Shown here in pieces: positions 7,992 to 14,594 of a DNA stretch of 14,903 bases. The notes below the pieces were generated by a model, which was not told the origin of the DNA, ran no database searches, and worked only from the letters and a program-made list of their open reading frames with translations. Positions within the stretch are counted from its first letter, which is position 1, and every line of letters begins with the position of its first letter. Source of the DNA: an uncultured Eubacteriales bacterium (GTDB taxonomy: Bacteria; Bacillota; Clostridia; Oscillospirales; CAG-272). The stretch is taken from NCBI GenBank assembly GCA_934446485.1, contig CAKSEM010000013.1, forward strand, positions 1 through 14,903, written 5' to 3'. Both the position numbers and the translations under genes were made by a program.

Positions 7992-8533
7992 TTCCGTCTG
8001 AACCGAAGATGTCATCACATATGGACTTTTTGCGTAAAGTCCTTACAAGACACGCGCGCCCTCTCAACGTAAAGCGCAGATAACGTGCAATCATCGGCCA
8101 TGCCATTCAAAGACGTGCTGCAACCTCTCACTGTCAGTTATCATTACACTGCCGAAGGATTCAGCGAACTACACAGCATTTAAACTTGATTCCTCAAGCT
8201 TACCCTTTGATGCCGACCGTACTCTGCATCCGGGCAAGGTCATTTGGTGACATATGCGACGGCAATATCGGCACCGTCAAAAAGTCACCTTCATCTGCTT
8301 GAGTAAGCCATATAAGGGGATTCTTCTAAAAGATTCACCTCATCTCCGAATCATCTGACCTACAGTCGGTAAACGGGCAATCTGCTGTTTTGACATGAGA
8401 TATCTTGTTCCCGTAAGTCCTGCTGTTTTCTGAATGCAGGGTGTCAACTGCCCGCTTTGCACGATGCTTCACGCTAAGGTTTTTACGGGATACCTCCACC
8501 GCATAGCCGGTGCTTTCCGAATTCAATAAAAAT
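7992..8533. other. Unassigned intergenic region with nested inverted repeats
   Basis: About 540 bp between the convergent DUF4830 and nif3 genes. I find no frame with a ribosome binding site or a recognisable protein; the longest minus frame begins inside the nif3 terminator and is not credible. The stretch has many complementary segments: GGACTTT/AAAGTCC (8023-8029, 8036-8042), TGCCGA/TCGGCA (8211-8216, 8268-8273), GGTGAC/GTCACC (8246-8251, 8284-8289) around GACGG/CCGTC (8258-8262, 8274-8278), and CGGGCA, TTGACA, CCTGC nested with GCAGG, TGTCAA, TGCCCG (8374-8454). It could encode a structured RNA, hold a decayed element, or be a repeated intergenic element. No known RNA family was recognised. 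Confidence 0.5.
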
Positions 8534-8563
8534 GATGGGGCAAAGCATTCGCTTTGCCCCATC
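8534..8563 (-). terminator. Rho-independent terminator of the trmK-nif3 transcript
   Basis: A perfect 13-bp stem (GATGGGGCAAAGC, 8534-8546, with 8551-8563) and ATTC loop begin 12 bases after the nif3 stop. On the minus strand the stem is followed by ATTTTTATTG. On the plus strand there is no direct U run, so it acts mainly leftward. Confidence 0.92.
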
Positions 8564-8575
8564 GGTGAATATTTT

Positions 8576-9325
8576 CTATATTATCGTACTCGGACACGCT
8601 TCATAGATTTCCGACCTGACGCCGAGCGTCTCCAATATTTCAGAAAGCGCCAGGCACACGGGAAATTCAGTGTTGTAATGCCCGGCTTCTATGACGGAGA
8701 GCCCCATCTCTGCCGCAGCCTCTGCGGCATTATAACCGACATCACCCGTAATAAGCACGTCAGCGCCTGCCGCACGTGCAGGCTCGATCATACTGCCGCC
8801 GTCACCTCCGCATATCGCAACGCGGCGGGCGCTCCCGCTGCCGGTGACGCGCACCGCTGCACACCCGAGCGCAGTCTTCGCGCACAACGCAAGATCTCCG
8901 CAATCGCCGTCAAATTCGGCAAGACGACCGAGCGTCGGCGCATCGCTCGGGCCGAATGTGCCGAAAACACGCAGCCCGACGACACGCGCTAACGTGTCGT
9001 TGACACCGCCGTCTCCTGCATCAAGTCGGGTATGTAAAGAGATTACATTTATCCCGCGGGTCGCAGCAAAGAGCACGCGCCGCGACACAGCCGTTTCCCC
9101 GTCAAGGCTCGTGATAGGACGAAATATCATAGGATGGTGAGTCAGAACGGTAGAAAAGCCGTTCTCCGACGCATAGCGGATCACATCAAGCGTTGCGTCA
9201 AGCGCTATGAGGACACTGTCTGCCTCGTCTCCGACACGGCACATCACGCCGTCGTTGTCCCAGTCCGCCGAAAGCGTCCGCGGAAACCGTCTGTCAAGCT
9301 CGCCGTACAGTTCATCAAACCTCAT
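8576..9325 (-). CDS. Nif3/YqfO-like dinuclear metal-centre protein (short form)
   Basis: A member of the Nif3-like family (also called GTP cyclohydrolase I type 2 homologues), which forms hexameric rings with two metals per subunit; the biological role is unsettled. The ATG at 9325 follows GAGGTG with a six-base gap; the open frame further upstream overlaps trmK and is not used. In the 249-aa form the metal ligands are visible as LTHHP (61-65, H63/H64), SLHTRLDA (96-103, H98 and D102) and GHYNTE (215-220, H216 and E220). At about 250 residues it matches the compact form and lacks the central PII-like insert that makes Bacillus YqfO about 370 aa. It lies 10 bases after trmK and is the last gene of the operon. 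Confidence 0.95.
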   Translation of the reverse strand: MRFDELYGELDRRFPRTLSADWDNDGVMCRVGDEADSVLIALDATLDVIRYASENGFSTVLTHHPMIFRPITSLDGETAVSRRVLFAATRGINVISLHTRLDAGDGGVNDTLARVVGLRVFGTFGPSDAPTLGRLAEFDGDCGDLALCAKTALGCAAVRVTGSGSARRVAICGGDGGSMIEPARAAGADVLITGDVGYNAAEAAAEMGLSVIEAGHYNTEFPVCLALSEILETLGVRSEIYEACPSTII

Positions 9326-9335
9326 TATTGTCACC

Positions 9336-10055
9336 TCACTCGATAATATGCCCTCTGGCAGCGGCGATCTCGCGCAGCTCCCGTAGCAGTTCCTCCTCGC
9401 GCTCGACCGACAGCCCTCCTTCACGACGCCCTTCGATCTGGCGGCGCAGTCTGGCTGCAGTCTTATCTATAAATCCGTTTACGAGAGGATCCGCCTCGTC
9501 GTCCGCAACACTGCCGATCTCAAGTCTGACAGGCGGCACATCCCGATGTACTCCGTCATACTCAGCGGCAATGCAGGTGTAATACTTCCCGCCGACGCGG
9601 CACAGTCGTTCGCACACCGTGGCATATCCCATCTCAGCCAAATATCCGCGCAGCTCCTGAAGGGAGCTCATAGGCTGCAATATAAGCCGAACTCCGGGGA
9701 TCCTCGTATAGTCCGAGCGATCGATGATCTGCGCGATCAGCTCGCCGCCCATTCCGGCGATGATAATATCCGTAACGCCAAACCTCTCCGGACGGATATC
9801 AGCGATACCGTCCGACAGACAGAATGATATACGGTCGAACACGCCGTAGCGCTGTGCGTTCTCGCACGCGCGGTTGAGCGGACGGCTGTTGATATCCGAA
9901 GCAACCGCAGTTTTGCATATCCCGCTCTTTATAAGATAGATCGGAACGTACGCATGGTCGGTCCCGACGTCGAGCGGTACACCGCCCTCTCTGACCATAG
10001 AAGCAATGAGCAGCAGCCTGTCATCGAGCACGGGCAGCATGATCTTCCCTGCCAT
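9336..10055 (-). CDS. trmK: tRNA (adenine(22)-N1)-methyltransferase TrmK family
   Basis: A class I SAM-dependent methyltransferase expected to methylate N1 of A22 in tRNA. I start it at the ATG at 10055 ('MAGKIMLPVLDDRLL', AAAGG nine bases upstream); ATGs at 10061 and 10040 are alternatives. In the 239-aa form the SAM-binding motif I is DVGTDHAYVPI (29-39). The family hallmark 'DIIIAGMGGELIAQII' lies at 96-111 and 'LILQPM' at 124-129. Residues from about 195 are a charged helical tail, typical of TrmK and likely a coiled coil. The trmK-nif3 adjacency (yqfN-yqfO in Bacillus) supports the call. Confidence 0.93.
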   Translation of the reverse strand: MAGKIMLPVLDDRLLLIASMVREGGVPLDVGTDHAYVPIYLIKSGICKTAVASDINSRPLNRACENAQRYGVFDRISFCLSDGIADIRPERFGVTDIIIAGMGGELIAQIIDRSDYTRIPGVRLILQPMSSLQELRGYLAEMGYATVCERLCRVGGKYYTCIAAEYDGVHRDVPPVRLEIGSVADDEADPLVNGFIDKTAARLRRQIEGRREGGLSVEREEELLRELREIAAARGHIIE

Positions 10056-10107
10056 ACACATTAACCTTTCTCCGCATCCCGCGGCACAGTCCGTAAAACA
10101 AAGGACC

Positions 10108-10130
10108 GTCGCAGGCAAAAGCCGTGCGAC
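10108..10130 (-). other. Hairpin between the DUF1858 gene and trmK
   Basis: GTCGCAGGC (10108-10116), an AAAA loop and GCC-G-TGCGAC (10121-10130) form a nine-pair stem with one bulge in the 97-base spacer. On the minus strand the loop is UUUU and the sequence after the stem is GGTCCTTTGTTTT, which is U-rich but interrupted. It may be a partial terminator or a processing stem lowering trmK-nif3 expression relative to murA. Confidence 0.4.
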
Positions 10131-10152
10131 AGCCCGTTATCGTCCGAATAAC

Positions 10153-10356
10153 TTATTTCTTATCCGCAAAGTAAGCGTTCAGCTTTGCGATGAGCGCATC
10201 CGCATCCGTACCGTGCACCTCGCAAGCCTCCTCAATGGACTCGTTTCTCGACACGGGGCAGCTGAGGCAGTGCATCCCGATCTCAAGAAAGAACTGTCCA
10301 GCCTCCTCATCGCGGTCTATTATATCTCCGATTATGGTCTGCTTTGTGATTTCCAT
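10153..10356 (-). CDS. DUF1858-type small CxxC protein
   Basis: A 67-aa protein with the pattern 'TIGDIIDRDEEAGQFFLEIGMHCLSCPVSRNESIEEACEVHG', the hallmark of the DUF1858 (hybrid-cluster-associated disulfide) family. The C30-x2-C33 pair, followed by the conserved E-x-C turn, could bind metal or be redox active; C44 is a third cysteine. No biochemical role is established. The ATG at 10356 has GGAGG eight bases upstream, placed in the 18-base gap after murA, so it is the second gene of the murA transcript. Confidence 0.88.
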   Translation of the reverse strand: MEITKQTIIGDIIDRDEEAGQFFLEIGMHCLSCPVSRNESIEEACEVHGTDADALIAKLNAYFADKK

Positions 10357-10374
10357 TTTTATATCCTCCGTTTT

Positions 10375-11667
10375 TCAGTTTGCTTTTTTAAGTGCTACCG
10401 GATCCGGTACATTTATTTTTTTGATATCGGCACCGAGACCTCTCAGCTTTCCGACGATATCATCATATCCACGTTCAATAAGGTTGATCTCCGAAATTTC
10501 GCTCGTTCCGCTGCACGTGAGTGCGGCGATCAGCACGGCGATGCCGCCGCGGAGATCAACAGCAATGAGCGGAGCTGCCGACAGCGGCACGCCGCCCTCG
10601 ATCGTCACGATGCGCCCGTCAACCTTTATCGACGCACCCATGCGCTTTAGCTCCTCAATATATTTGAATCTGTTATCGTATATGCTCTCGTTTATAAAGC
10701 TGACTCCGTCTACCGTTGCAAGAAGTGCGCACATCTGCGGATGCATATCGGTCGGGAATCCGGGATACGGAAGTGTCTTAACATTAGTGTGATGGAGCGG
10801 TCGATTGACCGACACCTCAACGGCATCGTCGAACTCTTCGACATTTACGCCTATCTCCTCGAGCTTTGCCGTTATGGACTCAAGGTGCTTCGGAATAACA
10901 TTATTGATACGCACGGTGCTGCGCGTTGCCGCAGCCGCAACCATAAACGATCCAGCCTCAATCATGTCGGGGATGATCGCGTAAGTACATCCGTGCAGCT
11001 CACTCACACCCTTTATTTTTATAACATCGGAGCCGGCACCGGTAATATTTGCGCCGCAGCTGTTCAAAAAGTTTGCACAGTCCACGATGTGCGGCTCACG
11101 TGCTGCATTTTCTATGACTGTCATTCCGTTCGCCATGACCGATGCTATCATTATATTGAGAGTCGCACCGACCGTGGACATATCGAAGAAAATATTCGCA
11201 GGCGAGACTCTGTTTCCCGCCGTAGTGATCTCTATATAGCCGCCGTCGGTAACCACATCTCCGCCGAGAGCCTTAAAGCCCTTTATGTGCTGGTCAATCG
11301 GTCTGACACCGAAATCGCATCCGCCGGGGTACGCTACCCTCGCGCGGCCGAAGCGTCCGAGCTCAGCGCCGAGCAGATAGTATGAACCGCGCAGTCGGCG
11401 GACAAGGTTATAGTCCGACGTGCCGCACTTGACGTCGGTACAGTCGATTTCAAAAGTGTTTCTGCTCACGGTGCGTATTTTTGCACCCATTCCGCGAAGG
11501 ATCTCAAACGATCGATTTATATCAATTATGTCGGGAATGTTCTCAATTATGCACTTCCCGCGCACCAATACACATGAATAAATAATCGGGAGCGCCGCGT
11601 TCTTCGATCCGCTGACTTCAACCGAGCCGTGAAGCTGTCGCCCTCCGTTAATTATAATCTTTTCCAT
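10375..11667 (-). CDS. murA: UDP-N-acetylglucosamine 1-carboxyvinyltransferase MurA
   Basis: MurA transfers enolpyruvate from PEP to UDP-GlcNAc, the first committed step of peptidoglycan synthesis, in the cytoplasm. It is 430 aa, a normal length, with the two-domain EPSP-synthase fold. Catalytic residues are visible: K22 in SGSKNA; C117 in YPGGCDFGVRP, the loop cysteine that fosfomycin alkylates, so intrinsic resistance by Cys-to-Asp change is not expected; D307 in FPTDMHPQ; and R373 in DLRGGIA. The ATG at 11667 has GGAG eight bases upstream. It is the first gene of murA-DUF1858-trmK-nif3. Firmicutes often carry two murA copies; only one is in the window. Confidence 0.99.
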   Translation of the reverse strand: MEKIIINGGRQLHGSVEVSGSKNAALPIIYSCVLVRGKCIIENIPDIIDINRSFEILRGMGAKIRTVSRNTFEIDCTDVKCGTSDYNLVRRLRGSYYLLGAELGRFGRARVAYPGGCDFGVRPIDQHIKGFKALGGDVVTDGGYIEITTAGNRVSPANIFFDMSTVGATLNIMIASVMANGMTVIENAAREPHIVDCANFLNSCGANITGAGSDVIKIKGVSELHGCTYAIIPDMIEAGSFMVAAAATRSTVRINNVIPKHLESITAKLEEIGVNVEEFDDAVEVSVNRPLHHTNVKTLPYPGFPTDMHPQMCALLATVDGVSFINESIYDNRFKYIEELKRMGASIKVDGRIVTIEGGVPLSAAPLIAVDLRGGIAVLIAALTCSGTSEISEINLIERGYDDIVGKLRGLGADIKKINVPDPVALKKAN

Positions 11668-11681
11668 TTACAAATCTCCGT

Positions 11682-11702
11682 CCGTACTTGAGACACGTAC
11701 GG
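11682..11702 (-). other. Hairpin beside the murA ribosome binding site
   Basis: CCGTAC and GTACGG form a perfect six-pair stem with a nine-base loop, ending a few bases before the GGAG of murA. It could modulate access to the ribosome binding site, but the stem is short. Confidence 0.35.
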
Positions 11703-11844
11703 TGTCACTGTCAAATTTCTGCGCAAAACAAGGGATATCGCAAAATCACGACACCCTGAGCCCTGCTGTAATATTGATCCTGAAATATGAATAAGCCGTG
11801 GTCTATGTTAGATTATGCGGCCACTCTATGTTTTCATACAAGAT

Positions 11845-11853
11845 ATTATAACA
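11845..11853 (-). promoter_or_regulatory. Extended -10 promoter of murA
   Basis: The minus strand reads TGTTATAAT, a perfect TGnTATAAT extended -10. The position 17 bases upstream reads TTTTAT, a poor -35, which is tolerated by extended -10 promoters. Transcription would start near 11838, giving a leader of about 170 bases. Confidence 0.65.
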
Positions 11854-12045
11854 GCATCCGTGCAAAAATAAAAGAGTTTTTTGCAGGATTTTCATTCACT
11901 TAATATTAATAGTTATTTTGCACTGATTGCATGGTTAATTTTATGCATTTTTGTGCACCGAACAGTCTGATGCGTAATTCGAGTCTCATATACATCCGAT
12001 ATGTATCTCTTTACACTATATAATATTCACACGGTGCCCCCTGCG

Positions 12046-13155
12046 TTACTCCCCTGCGGAGGCATGGTATGCAACGGCAAGATCCACGACCATGCCGTAG
12101 CTGCGCGTTCCCTCGGTTCCCTGACTCTGGAGGAACGTGTCATTTATGACCTCACTCACGTTCGATGCTGCGGAATCGCTGTACTTTTCAAAGAATCTGC
12201 TGTAATACGTAAGGTCTCTCAGGGGACGGGAATCCAATTCCGAATAGAGTGCTGACGCATCCTCCGGGCGAGTCTCGTAAAGCGCCGATATGAGGTACTC
12301 AAACATATTCATATATCCGCTGTACTGCATATACGTACTATCAGACCCGATGCAAACAAGGTACGCTATGAAATTTGCCTCGTTTTCGCGTGCGATCCCG
12401 CGTTGGTGCGCCATCTCATGCGCGATCGTGTAAACATTCACGAATTCGGGATAGTTTGTATTGAGGTTTGCTTCGCCGGTAAAGTAAGTATACACACCCG
12501 AGATGTGCGTATACGTCATGAGGTTTGACACGGCAAGCCGCTTTACCGGAGCCTTGAAGTTTCCGATAAAATCATATTCGGCAGCAAGGGTGTCATAGGA
12601 GTCATGCACCGCCCGCACAGTTTCGCTGTGTGTCATGGAGCGAAATGAACACTCATCTGCAAAACCGATTCCGTCGGAAAGCTCATTTATCCTTCCGGCA
12701 ACATACTTTGCCGTCCGTTCAAGGTCATCCGCACTCACGTTTCCGACCGAAAGTCCGAGTTTACGGTCAAGCGTGCTTCCGCGATATCCTGCGGCGAAGT
12801 TCAGCGTGAACACCGAAGCAAGGAGCAGCACTGCTGCAACGAGAGACGACATAGTTCTGGAAAAACCGTGTTCATGTCTGTCCATATATCCGAACACGGC
12901 GCGCAGGATGATAAAAATGAGGATCGGCGAGAGCATGATCAGCGCTTCAGCCAGAGAAAACGGAAAAGGCGCGCTGATATATGCCAGCACCCGGCGGAGC
13001 AGCTGGCTGACGCTGCTGTTGAAGGCATCGGCAAACGCAGGGCACAGTATGAACGACACGTACAGTCCGCACGAAACGAGCGCCAGTACATATATAACGA
13101 TTGCAGGCGTCGGCACGTACTTGCCGATCCGATGCATAATACTTTCTTTCTTCAT
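12046..13155 (-). CDS. DUF3810-like membrane zinc metallopeptidase
   Basis: A 369-aa protein with three predicted membrane segments (about 17-37, 67-88 and 103-121) followed by a large domain. The sequence HEMAHQRGIARENEAN (246-261) contains the zincin motif HExxH with a downstream ExEAN that could supply the third ligand. This arrangement and the 'YPEFVNVYTIAHEMAH' lead-in fit the DUF3810 family; its substrate is unknown. The domain would lie outside the membrane if the N-terminus is inside, by counting three segments. The ATG at 13155 has AAAGG nine bases upstream. It follows the pseudouridine synthase gene after 31 bases, so it is probably in that operon. Confidence 0.87.
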   Translation of the reverse strand: MKKESIMHRIGKYVPTPAIVIYVLALVSCGLYVSFILCPAFADAFNSSVSQLLRRVLAYISAPFPFSLAEALIMLSPILIFIILRAVFGYMDRHEHGFSRTMSSLVAAVLLLASVFTLNFAAGYRGSTLDRKLGLSVGNVSADDLERTAKYVAGRINELSDGIGFADECSFRSMTHSETVRAVHDSYDTLAAEYDFIGNFKAPVKRLAVSNLMTYTHISGVYTYFTGEANLNTNYPEFVNVYTIAHEMAHQRGIARENEANFIAYLVCIGSDSTYMQYSGYMNMFEYLISALYETRPEDASALYSELDSRPLRDLTYYSRFFEKYSDSAASNVSEVINDTFLQSQGTEGTRSYGMVVDLAVAYHASAGE

Positions 13156-13186
13156 TTTATCGTGCCTTTCATTTGTTTTTTATACG

Positions 13187-14110
13187 TTACGCAAAATCAT
13201 CTGCAAAATCCTCACCGAACCATTCCGAAACAAGTCGTCTCATATCGTTCGGCAGCGGTGCCGTTACCGTAATCTCATCATCCGTCTGCGGATGCGGGAA
13301 TCTCGTAATATATGAGTGGAGTGCCTGACGCGCGATCATATCCGATGCCGTGCCGTACAGATCGTCACCCGTGATCGGGCACCCGACCGACGCGAGTTGA
13401 AGCCTCAGCTGATGCGTTCTTCCGGTAAGCGGGGTAAGTCGGACGAGAGAGTGGCAGCCCGACGCGGCAATGACCTCATATCCGCTGACGGCTTCCTTTC
13501 CGCCCGGATCGTCCGATGATGTCACGCGGCGCTTAACGATACTGTCCTCTGCGCGCCGCAAATATGACCTGAGCGTTCCGCGCAGACTGTCCGGGACGCC
13601 GTCCGTCACCGCAAGGTACGTCTTTCTGATCCTGCCGCTCACCATCGACAGGTACATCTTATATGCAGCATCTCTCGAATTGGCGGTCAGCATACATCCG
13701 CTCGTATCTCGGTCGAGCCGATTTACGGGTCGAAACACGTAATTCCTGTCGCGGTACCGATATGCGAGAGCATTTGAAACGGTGTCAAGTCTGTGACCGT
13801 GCGACGGGTGCGACGGCATATCCGGAGGCTTGTTTACCGCAGTTATCCACTCATCCTCATAGATCACGTCGAGCGAAAGCGGTGCGGGCACGGTATAAGG
13901 GCTGACATCCGCTTCGGAATCCTCAAGTGCAAGCGAGAGGGTGTCGCCCTCGGCGAGTACATAGCGCACCGTAACGAACGAACCGTTCACCGTAATGCCT
14001 CCCGGAGAAAACTTGAGCTTTTTTATCATATTTGAGGAATATCTAAGTCGTGAGCGGAGCATCTCACGCACAGTGATCCCTGCTGCATCGGCAGTTATAA
14101 GGATATCCAC
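13187..14110 (-). CDS. RluA-family pseudouridine synthase
   Basis: The enzyme converts uridine to pseudouridine in rRNA or tRNA. The start is a GTG at 14110, with GAGG seven bases upstream that overlaps the end of the preceding gene. Of 307 aa, about residues 13-60 form an S4-like RNA-binding domain ('VREMLRSRLRYSSNMIKKLKF') and the rest is the catalytic domain. The motif NRLDRDTSG (130-138) carries the catalytic Asp (D133); most RluA members have H in place of N130. Other family blocks are 'VIYEDEWITAVNKPPDMPSHP' (82-102) and 'RLTPLTGRTHQLRLQLASVGCPITGDDLYG'-like residues after 220. It begins two bases after the stop of the 114-aa gene, so the pair is translationally coupled. Exact RNA target is not visible. 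Confidence 0.96.
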   Translation of the reverse strand: MDILITADAAGITVREMLRSRLRYSSNMIKKLKFSPGGITVNGSFVTVRYVLAEGDTLSLALEDSEADVSPYTVPAPLSLDVIYEDEWITAVNKPPDMPSHPSHGHRLDTVSNALAYRYRDRNYVFRPVNRLDRDTSGCMLTANSRDAAYKMYLSMVSGRIRKTYLAVTDGVPDSLRGTLRSYLRRAEDSIVKRRVTSSDDPGGKEAVSGYEVIAASGCHSLVRLTPLTGRTHQLRLQLASVGCPITGDDLYGTASDMIARQALHSYITRFPHPQTDDEITVTAPLPNDMRRLVSEWFGEDFADDFA

Positions 14111-14112
14111 GG

Positions 14113-14457
14113 CTATGCCTCAACACTCCGCCAATAGGTATAGTGCGCCGTAACGGTGCGCACATTGCCTCCGTGCTCGAGATCGGGCGCCGTTATCACA
14201 ACTCCCGAGAGAGACATGAGCTCCCATGCATCCATCTGCCGCACCTCACAGCGAAACACCACATCCATACTTGAATATATGATGAGCTCGCCGTCACGCA
14301 CTGCAACAGCACCGTTCTTTCCGATAATCTCATCGACACCGTCAACCTTTTCGGACACGCATTTGAGCGACATACCGTCAAGGCGGCGCGCCATCCACTC
14401 CTTGTACTTCACGCTCGCGGTATTTCGCGGCGGTGCGTCCCGTCTTTTTCCGAACAT
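14113..14457 (-). CDS. Conserved-looking hypothetical protein between spoIVA and the rluA-type gene
   Basis: A 114-aa soluble protein; the ATG at 14457 has a strong GGAGG six bases upstream, so I reject the TTG at 14505. The N-terminus is basic (MFGKRRDAPPR). The central part alternates hydrophobic residues in a beta pattern ('GAVAVRDGELIIYSSMDVVFRCEV'), and the end reads 'MSLSGVVITAPDLEHGGNVRTVTAHYTYWR'. I do not recognise a named domain. A relation to YabP/YqfC sporulation proteins was considered because of spoIVA next door, but the match is weak. It is the first gene after its own promoter and is coupled to the pseudouridine synthase gene. Confidence 0.8.
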   Translation of the reverse strand: MFGKRRDAPPRNTASVKYKEWMARRLDGMSLKCVSEKVDGVDEIIGKNGAVAVRDGELIIYSSMDVVFRCEVRQMDAWELMSLSGVVITAPDLEHGGNVRTVTAHYTYWRSVEA

Positions 14458-14493
14458 ATATTGCCTCCGTGATGCTTCTTTATCTTCTTCAGT

Positions 14494-14522
14494 ATTGTAC
14501 CACAACGGCGGCGCAATTTCAA
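14494..14522 (-). promoter_or_regulatory. Sigma-A promoter for the hypothetical-rluA-DUF3810 operon
   Basis: On the minus strand TTGAAA (14517-14522) and TACAAT (14494-14499) are 17 bases apart, each one base from consensus. Transcription would start near 14487, about 30 bases before the ATG at 14457. Confidence 0.75.
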
Positions 14523-14543
14523 CGGGTGAGTCCGTGCGGGGAA

Positions 14544-14579
14544 AAAGATCGGTCGCGGCGGGAGCCGCGACCGATCTTT
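14544..14579 (-). terminator. Rho-independent terminator of spoIVA
   Basis: A perfect 16-bp stem (14544-14559 with 14564-14579, starting AAAGATCGGTCG) with a four-base loop lies 15 bases after the spoIVA stop. On the minus strand it ends in TTTTT. It separates sporulation-timed spoIVA transcription from the following housekeeping promoter. Confidence 0.95.
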
Positions 14580-14594
14580 GCAGAGCGGAAATTT

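Larger units (their letters stand above)
11668..12045. other. AT-rich intergenic region with the murA promoter and long leader
   Basis: The 378 bases between the DUF3810 stop and murA are clearly richer in A and T in the half at 11820-12030. They hold the murA promoter (listed separately), a leader of about 170 bases, a CCGTAC/GTACGG hairpin (11682-11687 with 11697-11702) next to the murA ribosome binding site, and a GGTGTC/GACACC pairing (11701-11706 with 11750-11755). I see no clear terminator for the upstream gene and no credible coding frame; a short plus frame from 12001 runs antisense into the DUF3810 gene. Confidence 0.6.

Noticed and set aside
8023..8042. Hairpin as terminator of the DUF4830 gene
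   Set aside because: The seven-pair stem is AT-rich and not followed by a U run.
8335..8562. 75-codon minus-strand frame beginning with ATG
   Set aside because: Its start lies inside the nif3 terminator hairpin, it has no ribosome binding site, and the product is not recognised; kept only as a possible relic.
9326..9424. Upstream extension of the nif3-like gene
   Set aside because: It overlaps trmK, and the ATG at 9325 has a good Shine-Dalgarno and starts at the usual family N-terminus.
10741..11385. 214-codon plus frame opposite murA
   Set aside because: Shadow of the murA coding strand; no ribosome binding site or recognisable product.
12001..12255. Plus-strand frame preceded by nothing but followed by a TATAAT at 12019
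   Set aside because: It is antisense to the end of the DUF3810 gene, lacks a ribosome binding site, and the TATAAT lies inside the frame without a -35.
14113..14457. Assignment of the 114-aa protein to the YabP/YqfC sporulation family
   Set aside because: Only a loose beta-strand pattern agrees; the typical family motifs are not evident.
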